A stretch of DNA of 64,000 bases from Rhizobium leguminosarum bv. viciae USDA 2370 (GCF_002008365.1 NZ_MRDL01000047.1:124001-188000); one strand, 5' to 3'; numbered from the stretch's first letter, positions 8,759-17,532 are shown. Numbers and translations: made by a program. The notes: generated by a model not told the origin, from the letters alone.

Positions 8759-9571
8759 ATGAACCGCATCCTGCTCGCTTCGGCGTTCCTTCTGGTCAGC
8801 ATCTCCGCTGCATTGGCGGACGAAATCCCGTCAGCCGTGTCGGCCGCGCTCGGTCCGGTCCCGGCTGCAGTCAGTCCGGCCCCGAAGGCGCCGGCGCCAA
8901 AACTCGTCGAGCCGCATCTACATATCGCCCGTTCCAATGTCGCCGGCCATGCCCGTGTTGCGCTGACCTTCGATGCCTGCATGGGGCAGGCGGACGAGCG
9001 CATCCTTTCGACCTTGGTGCGTGAACGCATCCCGGCAACGATCTTCGTCACCGCCCGCTGGCTGAAGCGCAATCCCGCCGCGGTCGCCGTGTTCCTGCAG
9101 AATCCCGATCTCTTCGAACTCGAAAATCATGGCCAGAACCATATTCCGGCCGTCGACACGCCGACGCTGATCTATGGCATCGCATCTGCCGGCTCGCCGC
9201 AGGCGGTGCGGCAGGAAGTCGAAGGCGGCGCTGCCGCTATGGTCGCTGCCGGCATCCCGGCGCCGCACTGGTTCCGCGGCTCGACCGCCAAATATGATCT
9301 TTCCGCCATCGGCGAGATCCGCGCCATGGGCTATCGCATTGCCGGTTATTCGGTGAATGGCGACGGCGGCTCGCTGCTCGGGGCTGTGATCACCGAAAAG
9401 CGTATCGCCTCGGCCAGGGACGGCGACGTCGTCATCTCCCACGTCAACCAGCCGACCCATGCGGCCGGCGAGGGGGTGGCCAAAGCACTGGTCGATCTCA
9501 AGGCCAAGGGGACTCAATTCGTCCGACTCCAGGATGTCGAGGACACCGGCGACGACAAGACGACCGAATAG
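8759..9571 (+). CDS. exported polysaccharide deacetylase family protein (NodB homology fold)
   Basis: A 270-residue protein with a signal peptide ending ISAALA, a Pro/Ala linker (residues 24-48) and a carbohydrate esterase 4 fold from about 65. The first metal motif is LTFDACMG with Asp72; the second is ENHGQNH with His124 and His128. Later blocks are HWFRGSTAKYD and the VISHVN segment near the end. The usual TFDD is TFDA here, so the second aspartate of motif 1 is an alanine, which may affect catalysis or substrate choice. Likely substrates are N-acetylated glycans of the envelope, but none can be assigned. Confidence 0.82.
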   Translation: MNRILLASAFLLVSISAALADEIPSAVSAALGPVPAAVSPAPKAPAPKLVEPHLHIARSNVAGHARVALTFDACMGQADERILSTLVRERIPATIFVTARWLKRNPAAVAVFLQNPDLFELENHGQNHIPAVDTPTLIYGIASAGSPQAVRQEVEGGAAAMVAAGIPAPHWFRGSTAKYDLSAIGEIRAMGYRIAGYSVNGDGGSLLGAVITEKRIASARDGDVVISHVNQPTHAAGEGVAKALVDLKAKGTQFVRLQDVEDTGDDKTTE

Positions 9572-9602
9572 CGGCCGAAGCTTCTTCCGTCTCGAACCAG
9601 AT

Positions 9603-10892
9603 TTAACGCAGCATGATTTCCGGTCGGAAGCGCTCGTGCAGCGTTCTTAAACCCGGTCCGTCGCGGTCGACGGCAAAATCCTCGAACCAATCCCGTTGCA
9701 TGCCGGCCAGCATGGCGCCGATCATTTGCGCGGCGAGATAGGAGAAGGTGATGCCGTTGCCGCCGTAGCCATAGGCTGCGAACACATGTGGTATCTGCGG
9801 CACCGGACCGATCAGCGGCAGGCCGTCGGCCGTCTCGCCAAAGGTGCCGCACCAGGCATGGGCGACGCGTGTATCCGCCTTCGGCCACAGCCGCTTCATC
9901 TTCTCCTGGATTGCGACGATCTTGGCCGGCAGCTTCCGATCTCGTACCTCGGCATCCGTGGTATCGTCATCCTCGCCGCCGGCGACGATGCGATTATCCG
10001 GTGTCGTGCGCATGTAGAGATAGGGGTGGCTGTCCTCCCAGATCAGCGCCCTGTCGCGCCAGAAATTTGCCGGGTCCTGCGCCACGGTGGCGAGCGCCCA
10101 GCTCGAACTCGACCGATGCAGTTTCGGCATGTCGAGGCCCGGCATCGAATAGCCGGTCGCAAGCACGACATGCCGCGCCTCGATGACGTGGCCTCCATCC
10201 GTCTCCGCCATGACGCGGTCACCTTCGCTGTGAAGCGCAGCCACGGAAGCGTTGACCAGCCGCGCGCCGCGCCGGACGGCCATCTCCAGGAGCGCCCAGG
10301 TCAGAAGCAGCGGATCGCATTCCGCCGAACCCGGCGAATAGATCGCACCATCCCGGTCGAGTTCGAACTGTGTGAAGAGATCGGGATGTTCGAGATAGAC
10401 GCCGGGCAGGCCCGCCCGGCGACGAAGCTGGCGCTCCTCCAGCAGGTTGCGCGCGCCTTCGCGGCCATCAGCCAGATAGAGCGTATTGCGCGACCGGAAG
10501 CCGCAGGCGATCTCGTTTGCGGCGATCAGCTTGGAAAGGCCGGCGACCGCGGCACCACTGCGGCGGTAGATGCCGGCCGCACGCTCGAAACCGTAATAAT
10601 CCTCGAGCTCGGTGAGGGTGCTGTCGATTTCCCATTGTAGCATCGCCGTGCTCGCCGCGGTGCTGCCGAAACCGGGCTCCTCCCGGTCGATGACAACAAC
10701 CGAGAAACCGCGGGCCGTCAAATGTTCGGCAACCAATGCGCCGGTAATGCCGCCGCCGATCACGGCGATGTCGGTGGAAAAGCTCTGCTCGATCGGCCGC
10801 CATTCGGGCCGAATGCCGCTTTTTCCCCAGAGAGAACGGCCGCTGACCATCTGGTCATGATCGGATTCGGTAAGGTCGAGATCAGCTGCCAC
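9603..10892 (-). CDS. FAD-dependent oxidoreductase (DAO family)
   Basis: A 429-residue flavoprotein of the D-amino-acid oxidase/glycine oxidase superfamily. The Rossmann FAD motif is IAVIGGGITGALVAEHL near residue 43-59, followed by VVVIDREEPGFGSTAAST. The C-terminal FAD contact is WCGTFGETADGLPLIGP with GYGGNGITFS. Such proteins oxidise secondary amines or amino acids; the substrate here is not evident. The start is GTG. The AI-2E transporter gene ends 18 bp upstream on the same strand, so the two probably form one transcript. Confidence 0.85.
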   Translation of the reverse strand: MAADLDLTESDHDQMVSGRSLWGKSGIRPEWRPIEQSFSTDIAVIGGGITGALVAEHLTARGFSVVVIDREEPGFGSTAASTAMLQWEIDSTLTELEDYYGFERAAGIYRRSGAAVAGLSKLIAANEIACGFRSRNTLYLADGREGARNLLEERQLRRRAGLPGVYLEHPDLFTQFELDRDGAIYSPGSAECDPLLLTWALLEMAVRRGARLVNASVAALHSEGDRVMAETDGGHVIEARHVVLATGYSMPGLDMPKLHRSSSSWALATVAQDPANFWRDRALIWEDSHPYLYMRTTPDNRIVAGGEDDDTTDAEVRDRKLPAKIVAIQEKMKRLWPKADTRVAHAWCGTFGETADGLPLIGPVPQIPHVFAAYGYGGNGITFSYLAAQMIGAMLAGMQRDWFEDFAVDRDGPGLRTLHERFRPEIMLR

Positions 10893-10910
10893 GAAGGTTT
10901 CCCCGGTTGA

Positions 10911-12101
10911 TTATTTCGGCAATTGCGGCTGCGGTTTTTCCTCGATCAGCAACTCGTCGATAATAGTCATGACGATCAGCGAAAGCGGCAGCGCCAGCAT
11001 GGCGCCGACGGCACCCCACATCCATGTCCAGAACAGGATGGCGAGGAAGACGACGAAGGGATTGATTTCCAGCCGCCGTCCCATCACCGCCGGGAAGATC
11101 AGGTTCTCCATGAGGAGATGCACGGTGAAGAAGGCTGCCGCCGGCATCAGTCCGATGAGGATGCCATCATGGGTCAGGATGCCGGCGACCGCGACGGCAA
11201 GTGTCATCAGCGTGATGCCGAGATAGGGGATGAAGCTCGACAGGAAGGCGAAGAAGCCCCAGAGCACCGGGGCCGACAGCCCACCGGCATAGGCGATGAC
11301 AGTCATGACGACGCCGAGCCCGACATAGATCAGCGAGGCCGTGGCGAAATAGAAGCCGAGCACCTGCTCTACGGCATTGATGACACGGATTGCCGCCAGG
11401 CGTTGCGTGCGGGTGCGGAAGGTCATGATGATCGTCTTGCGCAAGTTGACCCGACCAGCGAGGAAGAACAGCAGCGCCGCAAAGAAGATCATCCCCTGCA
11501 CCAGCGCCGGCGTCAGGCTACTCGTCACCACGTGCAGCACGTTGCCGGTGTTTTCGAGCAGCGCACCGATCGACATCGACCCGCTTTCGAATGTCGCCGG
11601 CGTGATATGCAGCCATCTGATGCGTTCCAGATATGGCATGACGCGGTTTATGGTTCGCTCGGCGAAGGCCGGGCCCTCATTGGCAAGCGTCATCAGCGGG
11701 TCGGCAAGCGAGTTGATCAGCAGGAAGATCACCAGCGCCACGGCGCTCGACAGCATGAAGGCGTTGGCAAGCCGCGGCACTCCCATCTTGCCGAGTTTTT
11801 CTGCCGCCATGCCGAGGATCATGCCGACGACGACGGCAAGTGTGATCGGGATGAGGATCAGCGACATCAGGTAGACCGCGGCAAGAAAAAGAATGCCGAA
11901 GATGCCGATGATCGCCCAGGCCATGCTGACGTCGAGCCCATCCTTTTCCAGACGGTGCAGCGGAGGCGGCGGCAGTTCTTCCGCAGCTTCCTTCAGCGAC
12001 TGTGCCCAGGCGCTGGTGTGGCGTTCGCCGATCGCGATTTTCTTTGCTTGTTTGCGGATGCCATTGGCGATGCCCATGCGGTGAGGTCCCCGAAGCCCCA
12101 T
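10911..12101 (-). CDS. AI-2E family transporter (UPF0118 membrane protein)
   Basis: Polytopic inner-membrane protein of the AI-2E/PerM family, which includes the E. coli AI-2 exporter candidate TqsA and Na+/H+-linked members. The chosen ATG has a GAGGAAG ribosome site and gives 396 residues; an upstream frame adds about 23 residues without support. The N-terminal 45 residues are cytoplasmic. They are followed by pairs of helices (AWAIIGIFGILFLAAVYLMS and so on), a soluble mid-region with GPAFAERTINRVMPYL, and the C-terminal family block GLSAPVLWGFFAFLSSFIPYLG. The transported compound is unknown. Confidence 0.85.
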   Translation of the reverse strand: MGLRGPHRMGIANGIRKQAKKIAIGERHTSAWAQSLKEAAEELPPPPLHRLEKDGLDVSMAWAIIGIFGILFLAAVYLMSLILIPITLAVVVGMILGMAAEKLGKMGVPRLANAFMLSSAVALVIFLLINSLADPLMTLANEGPAFAERTINRVMPYLERIRWLHITPATFESGSMSIGALLENTGNVLHVVTSSLTPALVQGMIFFAALLFFLAGRVNLRKTIIMTFRTRTQRLAAIRVINAVEQVLGFYFATASLIYVGLGVVMTVIAYAGGLSAPVLWGFFAFLSSFIPYLGITLMTLAVAVAGILTHDGILIGLMPAAAFFTVHLLMENLIFPAVMGRRLEINPFVVFLAILFWTWMWGAVGAMLALPLSLIVMTIIDELLIEEKPQPQLPK

Positions 12102-12253
12102 TGCTTCCTCACGGAAACGCACCGATAGGGTTCCGGTTCCCTGAAGGAACGACCGCCTGTGAAGGTGCATCCGGCATGTCTTTGCGCCGATGGCATTGCC
12201 CGCATGGCGTGAGCGTCTTCAACCGCTATGGCTGATCTGCGGCAACCTGGAAA

Positions 12254-13219
12254 TTACGCCGACAGCGTCAGGCCGATGCCCCAGGGATCCCTGAGGAATA
12301 TGCCGCCGTCGCGCTTCTCGCTTTTGATCTCCAGCGCATCGAGCTTGGAGACCGCCGCATCCAGCGTCGCCTTGTCGTTGAAACGGATCTTGTAGTCCGA
12401 AAGCCCGGTCATATTGCTGGCGCGAGCCGTCGCGCCGCGGCTGTTCCAGATATTGGCGCCGAGATGGTGATGATAGCCGCCGCTCGCAAAGAAGCTCGCG
12501 CCGGGATAGCGCGCCATCAGCTTGAGGCCGAGGACGTCGCGGTAAAAGGCGTCGGCCTGCGGGATGTCGCCGACCTGCAGATGCAGGTGACCGATCGCCG
12601 TTCCCACCGCCATGCCGTCCCAGCGCTCATCAGGCGCGCTGTTATAGAGCGCTTGCAGGTCGAGGCGAAGCGTCGCCATCTCCACCATGCCGTCCTGGTG
12701 GAATTTCCATTGTTCGTGCGGCCGGTCGGCATAGATCTCGATGCCGTTGCCTTCGGGATCGGAAAGATAGATCGCCTCGCTGACGAGATGGTCCGAGGCG
12801 CCGTCGAGCGCGACATTGTTCTGTGCCGCATGGCGCAGCCAGCGTGCGAGCTCGGTCCTGCTCGGCATAAGGAAGGCGGTGTGGAAAAGGCCGGCGGCAT
12901 TGCGCGGCGCGATGGTCGCATCTTTTGCGGTCGTCAGCGTCAGCAAAGGGAGATCGCCGACACCCAGCACTTCGCCGCTCGCCGTCTTCTCGATGACCTT
13001 CAGGCCAAGCATCGATTGATAGAAACCGGAAACGAGGCCAAGGTCGGTGACGACGAGATGCGACTGGTCGATATAGGCGGGCCGCGTCAGCGCATAGGAA
13101 GTTTCGGTCGTCATGGATTGTTCTCCTGCCTCTGAATTGGCCTGTAAGAGAGAAGGCGTACCGGCGGTGGCGGCAAACATGCCGCCTGTGGCAAGCCCGA
13201 GGAAGTTTCGCCGGTTCAT
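12254..13219 (-). CDS. VOC family dioxygenase/glyoxalase-like protein with Tat-like leader
   Basis: A two-module vicinal-oxygen-chelate protein resembling CatE-type catechol 2,3-dioxygenases. Module 1 begins IDQSHLVVTDLGLVSGFYQ and module 2 begins GHLHLQVGDIPQADAFYRDVLG. Candidate metal ligands are the His of module 1, the His of GHLHL and the Glu of GNGIEIYADRP. The start at 13219 has an AGAGG ribosome site and creates a twin-arginine leader (MNRRNFLGLATGG, then a hydrophobic run). An internal ATG at 13114 (MTTETSYAL) has an AGGAG site and would give a leaderless cytoplasmic form of 286 residues. Which start is used is open. Confidence 0.8.
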   Translation of the reverse strand: MNRRNFLGLATGGMFAATAGTPSLLQANSEAGEQSMTTETSYALTRPAYIDQSHLVVTDLGLVSGFYQSMLGLKVIEKTASGEVLGVGDLPLLTLTTAKDATIAPRNAAGLFHTAFLMPSRTELARWLRHAAQNNVALDGASDHLVSEAIYLSDPEGNGIEIYADRPHEQWKFHQDGMVEMATLRLDLQALYNSAPDERWDGMAVGTAIGHLHLQVGDIPQADAFYRDVLGLKLMARYPGASFFASGGYHHHLGANIWNSRGATARASNMTGLSDYKIRFNDKATLDAAVSKLDALEIKSEKRDGGIFLRDPWGIGLTLSA

Positions 13220-13338
13220 TCGCCTCTGGTCCCTCGGTTGCCGTACTTGATCCCTATATGGCGCATTCCGATTGTTCACAGAAGGCCCGTTTTTGAGGAT
13301 GAAGCGTTGAACAGATGTTGACGATGACTTGCGCCCAC

Positions 13339-13352
13339 TTGATCGCCGTCAA
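13339..13352. promoter_or_regulatory. FNR/FixK-like box upstream of the universal stress gene
   Basis: TTGATCGCCGTCAA matches the FNR/FixK consensus TTGAT-N4-ATCAA at nine of ten positions. It is centred about 62 bp upstream of the universal stress protein ATG, compatible with a class II activator site if transcription starts near 13387. Rhizobial usp genes are often under oxygen-responsive FixK/FnrN control, so the site is plausible but untested. Confidence 0.5.
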
Positions 13353-13407
13353 CGCGCCCATATCTTATTTAGAGGAAGCTTATAAATACTAGTCATGGAG
13401 GGAAGCC

Positions 13408-13827
13408 ATGTACAGAAAGATCATCGTAGCGATCGCGCTCGGCGGCATCGAAAAGGGAGAAAAGATCCTCCGCAAGGCCGCGTCCTTGCTCGATGACGGC
13501 GGTGAGATCATCGCGCTCAACGTTATCGAAGATGTGCCGAGCTATGTCGCGATCGAGTTGCCTGCCAATATGGTCGAGGACGCCATGCAGGACAGCCGCG
13601 ACAAGCTGCAAGCGCTGCTGACAACCACCGGCGTCACGGCAACCGTCGAGATCGCCAACGGCCCGCCTGCCAAAGCCATCATCTCGACCGCCGAAAGCCA
13701 CGGCGCGGATCTGATTATCGTCGCCTCACACGTTCCGGACTTTTCCAACTACTTCATCGGCGCCACCGCCGACCGGGTCGTGCGTCATGCCAAATGCTCG
13801 GTGCTGGTCGACCGGCAGAAGATTTGA
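13408..13827 (+). CDS. universal stress protein (UspA family)
   Basis: A 139-residue single-domain universal stress protein. The fold begins YRKIIVAIALGG and ends with the nucleotide-loop region LIIVASHVPDFSNYFIGATADRVVRHAKCSVLV. The last stretch resembles the ATP-binding G-2x-G-9x-G(S/T) motif, with G-A-T-A-D in place of the classic G-S, so nucleotide binding is uncertain. The ATG follows GGAGGGAAGCC. An FNR/FixK-like site upstream suggests induction under low oxygen. Confidence 0.9.
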   Translation: MYRKIIVAIALGGIEKGEKILRKAASLLDDGGEIIALNVIEDVPSYVAIELPANMVEDAMQDSRDKLQALLTTTGVTATVEIANGPPAKAIISTAESHGADLIIVASHVPDFSNYFIGATADRVVRHAKCSVLVDRQKI

Positions 13828-13943
13828 TTTTTGCGCCACTGCGGCCTGTCACGAAGATTTACCGCCGGTGCGCTTTGCCGCAGTTGCGCGCCCGCCGGTT
13901 CGATGCGACGATTGCAATCGGGGTATGAAACGGATTGGCGTGC

Positions 13944-14612
13944 ATGGCCGAGTTCAACGGCATTCGCTGGGCTTATGATAAATACGAACTGATCGCCGAC
14001 GGTATCGTCCATGGCGTCGGCCTCGTGCTGGCGCTGATCGGGGCCACCGTGCTGATTTTCTACGCCACGGTCTGGAGTTCTTACGGCGCGCTCGCGGCCG
14101 CCTGGATCTATGGGGTCGGGCTGGTGCTGACGCTTGCCATTTCCTTTTCCTACAACGCCTGGCCGGTCTCGCGCACGAAATGGTTTCTGCGCCGCTTCGA
14201 TCATTCGGCGATCTTCCTGCTGATCGCCGCCACCTACACGCCCTTCCTCGAACGCGGCGCCGACGACCCGCTGCTCTTGTTCATGCTGGTCGCGATCTGG
14301 CTGTTCGCCGCCGTCGGCATTGTCCTGAAATGCGTCTTCCCCGGGCGTTATGACCGATTTGCCATCCTGCTTTATCTCGCTATGGGCTGGAGCGGCGTGC
14401 TGGTGGCCGGGCCCGTCGCCTCGCGCATTCCTTCCGCCTCGATGCTGCTGATCGTCATCGGCGGCGTCATCTATTCGCTCGGCGTTATTTTCCATGTCTG
14501 GGAGAAGCTGCGCTTTCAAAACGCCATCTGGCATGGTTTCGTCGTCACCGCCGCAGCTGTGCATTATTCGGCCGTCTTCACTTGCTTCAGCCTGTCGGCG
14601 CCGGGGGTCTGA
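13944..14612 (+). CDS. trhA: PAQR-family membrane homeostasis protein (TrhA / hemolysin III)
   Basis: Seven-helix membrane protein of the hemolysin III/TrhA branch of the PAQR superfamily, linked in bacteria to membrane fluidity and energetics. Family landmarks are the first-helix motif ELIADGIVHGVG (residues 14-25), RRFDHSAIFLLIAATYTPF in the middle, and the C-terminal EKLRFQNAIWHGFVVTAAAVHY with the metal-type His cluster (H in DHS and the two His near the end). The length of 222 residues is usual. The ATG at 13944 is preferred over a TTG three codons earlier. Confidence 0.9.
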   Translation: MAEFNGIRWAYDKYELIADGIVHGVGLVLALIGATVLIFYATVWSSYGALAAAWIYGVGLVLTLAISFSYNAWPVSRTKWFLRRFDHSAIFLLIAATYTPFLERGADDPLLLFMLVAIWLFAAVGIVLKCVFPGRYDRFAILLYLAMGWSGVLVAGPVASRIPSASMLLIVIGGVIYSLGVIFHVWEKLRFQNAIWHGFVVTAAAVHYSAVFTCFSLSAPGV

Positions 14613-14681
14613 ACGACGGTCGTTTACATCTGTCGGGGTCGGGCGTATGCCGCCTTCACAGACAATACGAACCGGGCAATC

Positions 14682-15197
14682 ATGACAGACGCTGTCCTCC
14701 TCCGCGACGCCACCGAAGCCGATCTTTCCGCCATCCGCGATATCTACAATCACGCTGTCGAGCACACGACGGCGATCTGGAACGACACACTGGTCGATCT
14801 CGAAAATCGGCTGGAATGGTTCAGGGCGCGCAAGGCGCGGGGCTTTCCCGTCATCGTCGCCGAAATGTCGGGCAAGGTCGCAGGCTACGCCTCCTATGGC
14901 GACTGGCGGGCCTTCGACGGCTACCGCCATACGGTCGAGCATTCCGTCTATGTCGACAAGGATTGCCGCGGTGCGGGCATCGGCGAGCGCCTGATGCGGG
15001 AATTGATCGCGCGTGCTGCGGCCGGCAACATCCATGTGATGATCGCCGGTATCGAGGCTGACAATACCGCCTCGGTCAGGCTGCACGAAAAGCTCGGTTT
15101 CCGTATCGCCGGCAGATTTTCCGAGGTCGGCACCAAATTCGGCCGCTGGCTGGACCTGACTTGCATGGAACTTCGCTTGCCCGGCAAGGTGGATTGA
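14682..15197 (+). CDS. GNAT acetyltransferase of the phosphinothricin/methionine sulfoximine type
   Basis: A 171-residue N-acetyltransferase with the pattern of the PAT/MddA subgroup. It begins with LRDATEADLSAIRDIYNHAVEHTTAIW, followed by the strand VAGYASYGDWRAFDGYRHTVEHSVYV and the acetyl-CoA loop RGAGIGERLM. NTASVRLHEKLGF comes near the end. Enzymes of this group acetylate methionine sulfone/sulfoximine or phosphinothricin. A hairpin (AGGTGGA/TCCACCT, 15187-15204) covers the stop codon but lacks a T tract. It follows trhA by 69 bp and may share its transcript. Confidence 0.87.
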   Translation: MTDAVLLRDATEADLSAIRDIYNHAVEHTTAIWNDTLVDLENRLEWFRARKARGFPVIVAEMSGKVAGYASYGDWRAFDGYRHTVEHSVYVDKDCRGAGIGERLMRELIARAAAGNIHVMIAGIEADNTASVRLHEKLGFRIAGRFSEVGTKFGRWLDLTCMELRLPGKVD

Positions 15198-15360
15198 TCC
15201 ACCTGCCCGGCAAAGCCCCAGACCCATCCGGCAAAGCCATTGTGAACGGCGCGCACCATCTTTTTATTGTAGTCTGAGCTGTGTAAGAATGTGGACGCAG
15301 TCTGCTTCGCGGAATGCGGCCTGAAAGCGTCATGTAAGCGTCATGGGGGTGAATAGTTCA

Positions 15361-16062
15361 ATGGCAATGCAAAGATCGTCGCTCGGTCTCCTTGCCCTCG
15401 TCCTTCTGGCATTTCCGCCGGTTGTAGCCCGGGCCGCCGATTGCGGCAGCATGGCCTCGCCGAAGCTCGACTGGCAGGAATGCACCAAGAAGAACCTGAT
15501 GCTGCAGGGCAGTGATCTCGAAGGCGCCAATCTCGTCGGCACCGACTTCTCGCTGACCGATCTCGCTGGCGCCAACTTCAAATCCGCCAACCTGGAGAAA
15601 GCGACGCTGGTGCGCGCCTCACTCGAGGGCGCACACGCTGAAGGCGCCAACTTCGCCAAGATCGAGGCCTATCGCTCCAGCTTCGCCAATATCGCCGCCG
15701 ATGGTGCTTCCTTTGCCGGCGCCGAGCTGCAGCGGGCCAATTTCGCCGGCGCCCGGCTCGCCGGCACGAGCTTCGAAAAGGCCGAGCTCGGCCGCGCCGA
15801 CTTCGACAAAGCGGTGCTGACGGGTGCGAAATTCTCGTTCGCCAATCTCTCCCGTGCCGATCTCTCCGGCGCGACCTTCGAAACCACGCCGATGTTCGAT
15901 CGCGCCTTCATGTTCCTCACGCGCATCGAAGGCCTTGACCTCTCGGCCGCAGCAGGGCTCGAACAGGCCCAGATCGACCTTGCCTGCGGCGATGCCTCGA
16001 CCAAGCTGCCGGCCGGCCTCTCCGCCCCGACGACCTGGCCCTGTCCAGCCGAGCGCGAGTAA
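15361..16062 (+). CDS. exported pentapeptide-repeat protein
   Basis: A protein of about 233 residues with a signal peptide (MAMQRSSLGLLALVLLAF, cleavage after ARA). From about residue 50 to 190 it consists of A(D/N)LXX-type pentapeptides, for example LEGANLVGTDFSLTDLAGANF and GAELQRANFAGARLAGTSF. The repeats should form a right-handed beta-helix. The C-terminus has a short non-repeat tail with two cysteines (C in LACGDAS and in WPCPAE). Starting at the second ATG gives a clean signal sequence; the ATG six codons upstream is less likely. The ligand or target is unknown. Confidence 0.82.
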   Translation: MAMQRSSLGLLALVLLAFPPVVARAADCGSMASPKLDWQECTKKNLMLQGSDLEGANLVGTDFSLTDLAGANFKSANLEKATLVRASLEGAHAEGANFAKIEAYRSSFANIAADGASFAGAELQRANFAGARLAGTSFEKAELGRADFDKAVLTGAKFSFANLSRADLSGATFETTPMFDRAFMFLTRIEGLDLSAAAGLEQAQIDLACGDASTKLPAGLSAPTTWPCPAERE

Positions 16063-16082
16063 CCAGGCGGGTCTGAACCGCT

Positions 16083-16610
16083 CTATGTCCGGTCCGTGAT
16101 GTAGAGGTAGAATTCCATTATGCCGCCATCGGGGCTGCCTGTTTTGGCGAATGTTTCCCGCCGCCGGTGCACCCGCTCCGCAACACGTTGCGAGGGAATG
16201 TTGTCGGGCCTGACGATGGAGACGATGCGCGCAAGGCCAAGGTCATGAAGCGCGTGGTCGCAGCAGGCGGCGGCCGCCTCGATCGCATAGCCCTTGCCCC
16301 AATGGTCGCGCCACAGATGATAGCCGATCTCGGGTTCCAGGCCCGCGGAGGTTTCCTGCAGCGTGATGCCGCAATCGCCGAGCAATGTGCCGCTCTGCCG
16401 GTCCGTCACCGTCCAGAGGCCGAAGCCGTGACTGGTATAACTGTCGAAGGCGAGCCTCTGGAACCAGCGCGCGGTTTCGTCGAAACTCTTGATGCCGGGG
16501 TAATACCGCATGCATTCGGCATCGCCGAAAATGCGGTGGAGAAACGGCAGGTCGGCAGGCGTGATCTCCCGCAGCGTCAGCCGCTCGGTCTTCAGGATAT
16601 CGCGCGCCAT
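16083..16610 (-). CDS. GNAT acetyltransferase, RimJ/RimL-like
   Basis: A 175-residue acetyltransferase of the RimJ/RimL subgroup (ribosomal-protein alanine acetyltransferase-like). The N-terminus LKTERLTLREITPADLPFLHRIFGD is characteristic, and GYHLWRDHWGKGYAIEAAAACCDHALHDLG contains the acetyl-CoA pyrophosphate loop. The C-terminal strand NIPSQRVAERVH matches the subgroup's N-x-x-S-x-R-V pattern. It converges on the pentapeptide gene 20 bp away. The substrate is unknown; many members act on small molecules rather than ribosomal proteins. Confidence 0.85.
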   Translation of the reverse strand: MARDILKTERLTLREITPADLPFLHRIFGDAECMRYYPGIKSFDETARWFQRLAFDSYTSHGFGLWTVTDRQSGTLLGDCGITLQETSAGLEPEIGYHLWRDHWGKGYAIEAAAACCDHALHDLGLARIVSIVRPDNIPSQRVAERVHRRRETFAKTGSPDGGIMEFYLYITDRT

Positions 16611-16715
16611 CGGCCTTCTCCTGGTATCGCCGATCCGTCGATAGCGTCTACGACGGAGGAAGTCAGCGGCCCATCACATCGGAATGGGCCGCTTGCCGAT
16701 TGCGGGGCTGCGCGC

Positions 16716-17129
16716 CTACTTCCCGGGCTCGAACACCATGGAATGGCCGTTGATGCAGTAGCGCAGGCCGGTCGGTGGTGGCCCGTCGGGAAAGACGTGG
16801 CCGAGATGGGCTTCGCAGCTGCCGCAACGGATTTCGGTGCGCACCATGCCAAAGGCCGTGTCGCGATGCTCCGTCACCGCTTCGGGCGACACTGCTTCGA
16901 AATAGCTCGGCCAGCCGCAGCCGGCATCGAATTTCGTGTCGGAGCGGAAAAGCGGCGCATTACAGCCGACGCAGCGGTAAAGCCCTGTCTCGAAGGAGTC
17001 CCAGTAGGGGCCGGTAAAGGCGCGTTCGGTACCGTGCTGGCGCGTGATGCGGTATTGCTCGGGGGTGAGCTGCTCTTTCCATTCGTCATCGGTTTTGTGG
17101 ATCTTGGCGGTGGTCGCAGTTTCGGACAT
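16716..17129 (-). CDS. msrB: peptide methionine (R)-S-oxide reductase
   Basis: Repairs methionine-R-sulfoxide in proteins using thioredoxin. The 137 residues contain both zinc pairs (C53/C56 in CVGC and C102/C105 in CGSC), the CGWPSY motif with a possible resolving Cys71, and the catalytic Cys125 in GLRYCING. GHVFPDGPPPTG is the usual substrate loop. There is no signal peptide, so it is cytoplasmic. The ATG follows a GGAGCACCTC region with a reasonable ribosome site. It is upstream of the acetyltransferase gene on the same strand, with a 105-bp gap. Confidence 0.95.
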   Translation of the reverse strand: MSETATTAKIHKTDDEWKEQLTPEQYRITRQHGTERAFTGPYWDSFETGLYRCVGCNAPLFRSDTKFDAGCGWPSYFEAVSPEAVTEHRDTAFGMVRTEIRCGSCEAHLGHVFPDGPPPTGLRYCINGHSMVFEPGK

Positions 17130-17316
17130 GAGGTGCTCCTTTCGCCGAGGGGCGGTTCCGTTTGCGCAAAATGTGGTGCGCCGCGTTCACTTCATCAAGT
17201 CTCCAGCGCCGCGCCATCAGATTGGCGGCATACCGCAATTGGAGGAAGACGCTTGCTTTTACATCCGTTAGGGGTTTTCTGTTAGGGTTAATGTTACGTG
17301 CATTGGAGAATCACTG

Positions 17317-17532
17317 GTGTTTGAGGCAGCAATCGTCCTGCTCTACGGCCTGGTGGCCGTGGCCGCCATGGCGGTCACGCTGTTGGAAGGCTGGGCCAAC
17401 CATGACGGCTTTACGCTCCATCGTCTCGCCGGACTCTTCGCCTGCCTGCTCTGGCCGCTGACGCTTGTGGTCTTCATCCTGCACGGTTGCATCGCCCGGC
17501 TGCTGTCGCGTCTTTCCCGATCGATGGCCTGA
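17317..17532 (+). CDS. small two-helix membrane protein upstream of the Mrp operon
   Basis: A 71-residue protein starting at GTG, with GGAG 10 bp upstream. Two hydrophobic helices are obvious: AAIVLLYGLVAVAAMAVTLL (residues 4-23) and LAGLFACLLWPLTLVVFILHG (37-57), joined by a short loop. A basic tail (ARLLSRLSRSM) suggests an N-in/C-in topology by the positive-inside rule. It lies 200 bp upstream of mrpA, with a repeat between them, so a link to the antiporter is only positional. I do not recognise the family. Confidence 0.6.
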   Translation: MFEAAIVLLYGLVAVAAMAVTLLEGWANHDGFTLHRLAGLFACLLWPLTLVVFILHGCIARLLSRLSRSMA

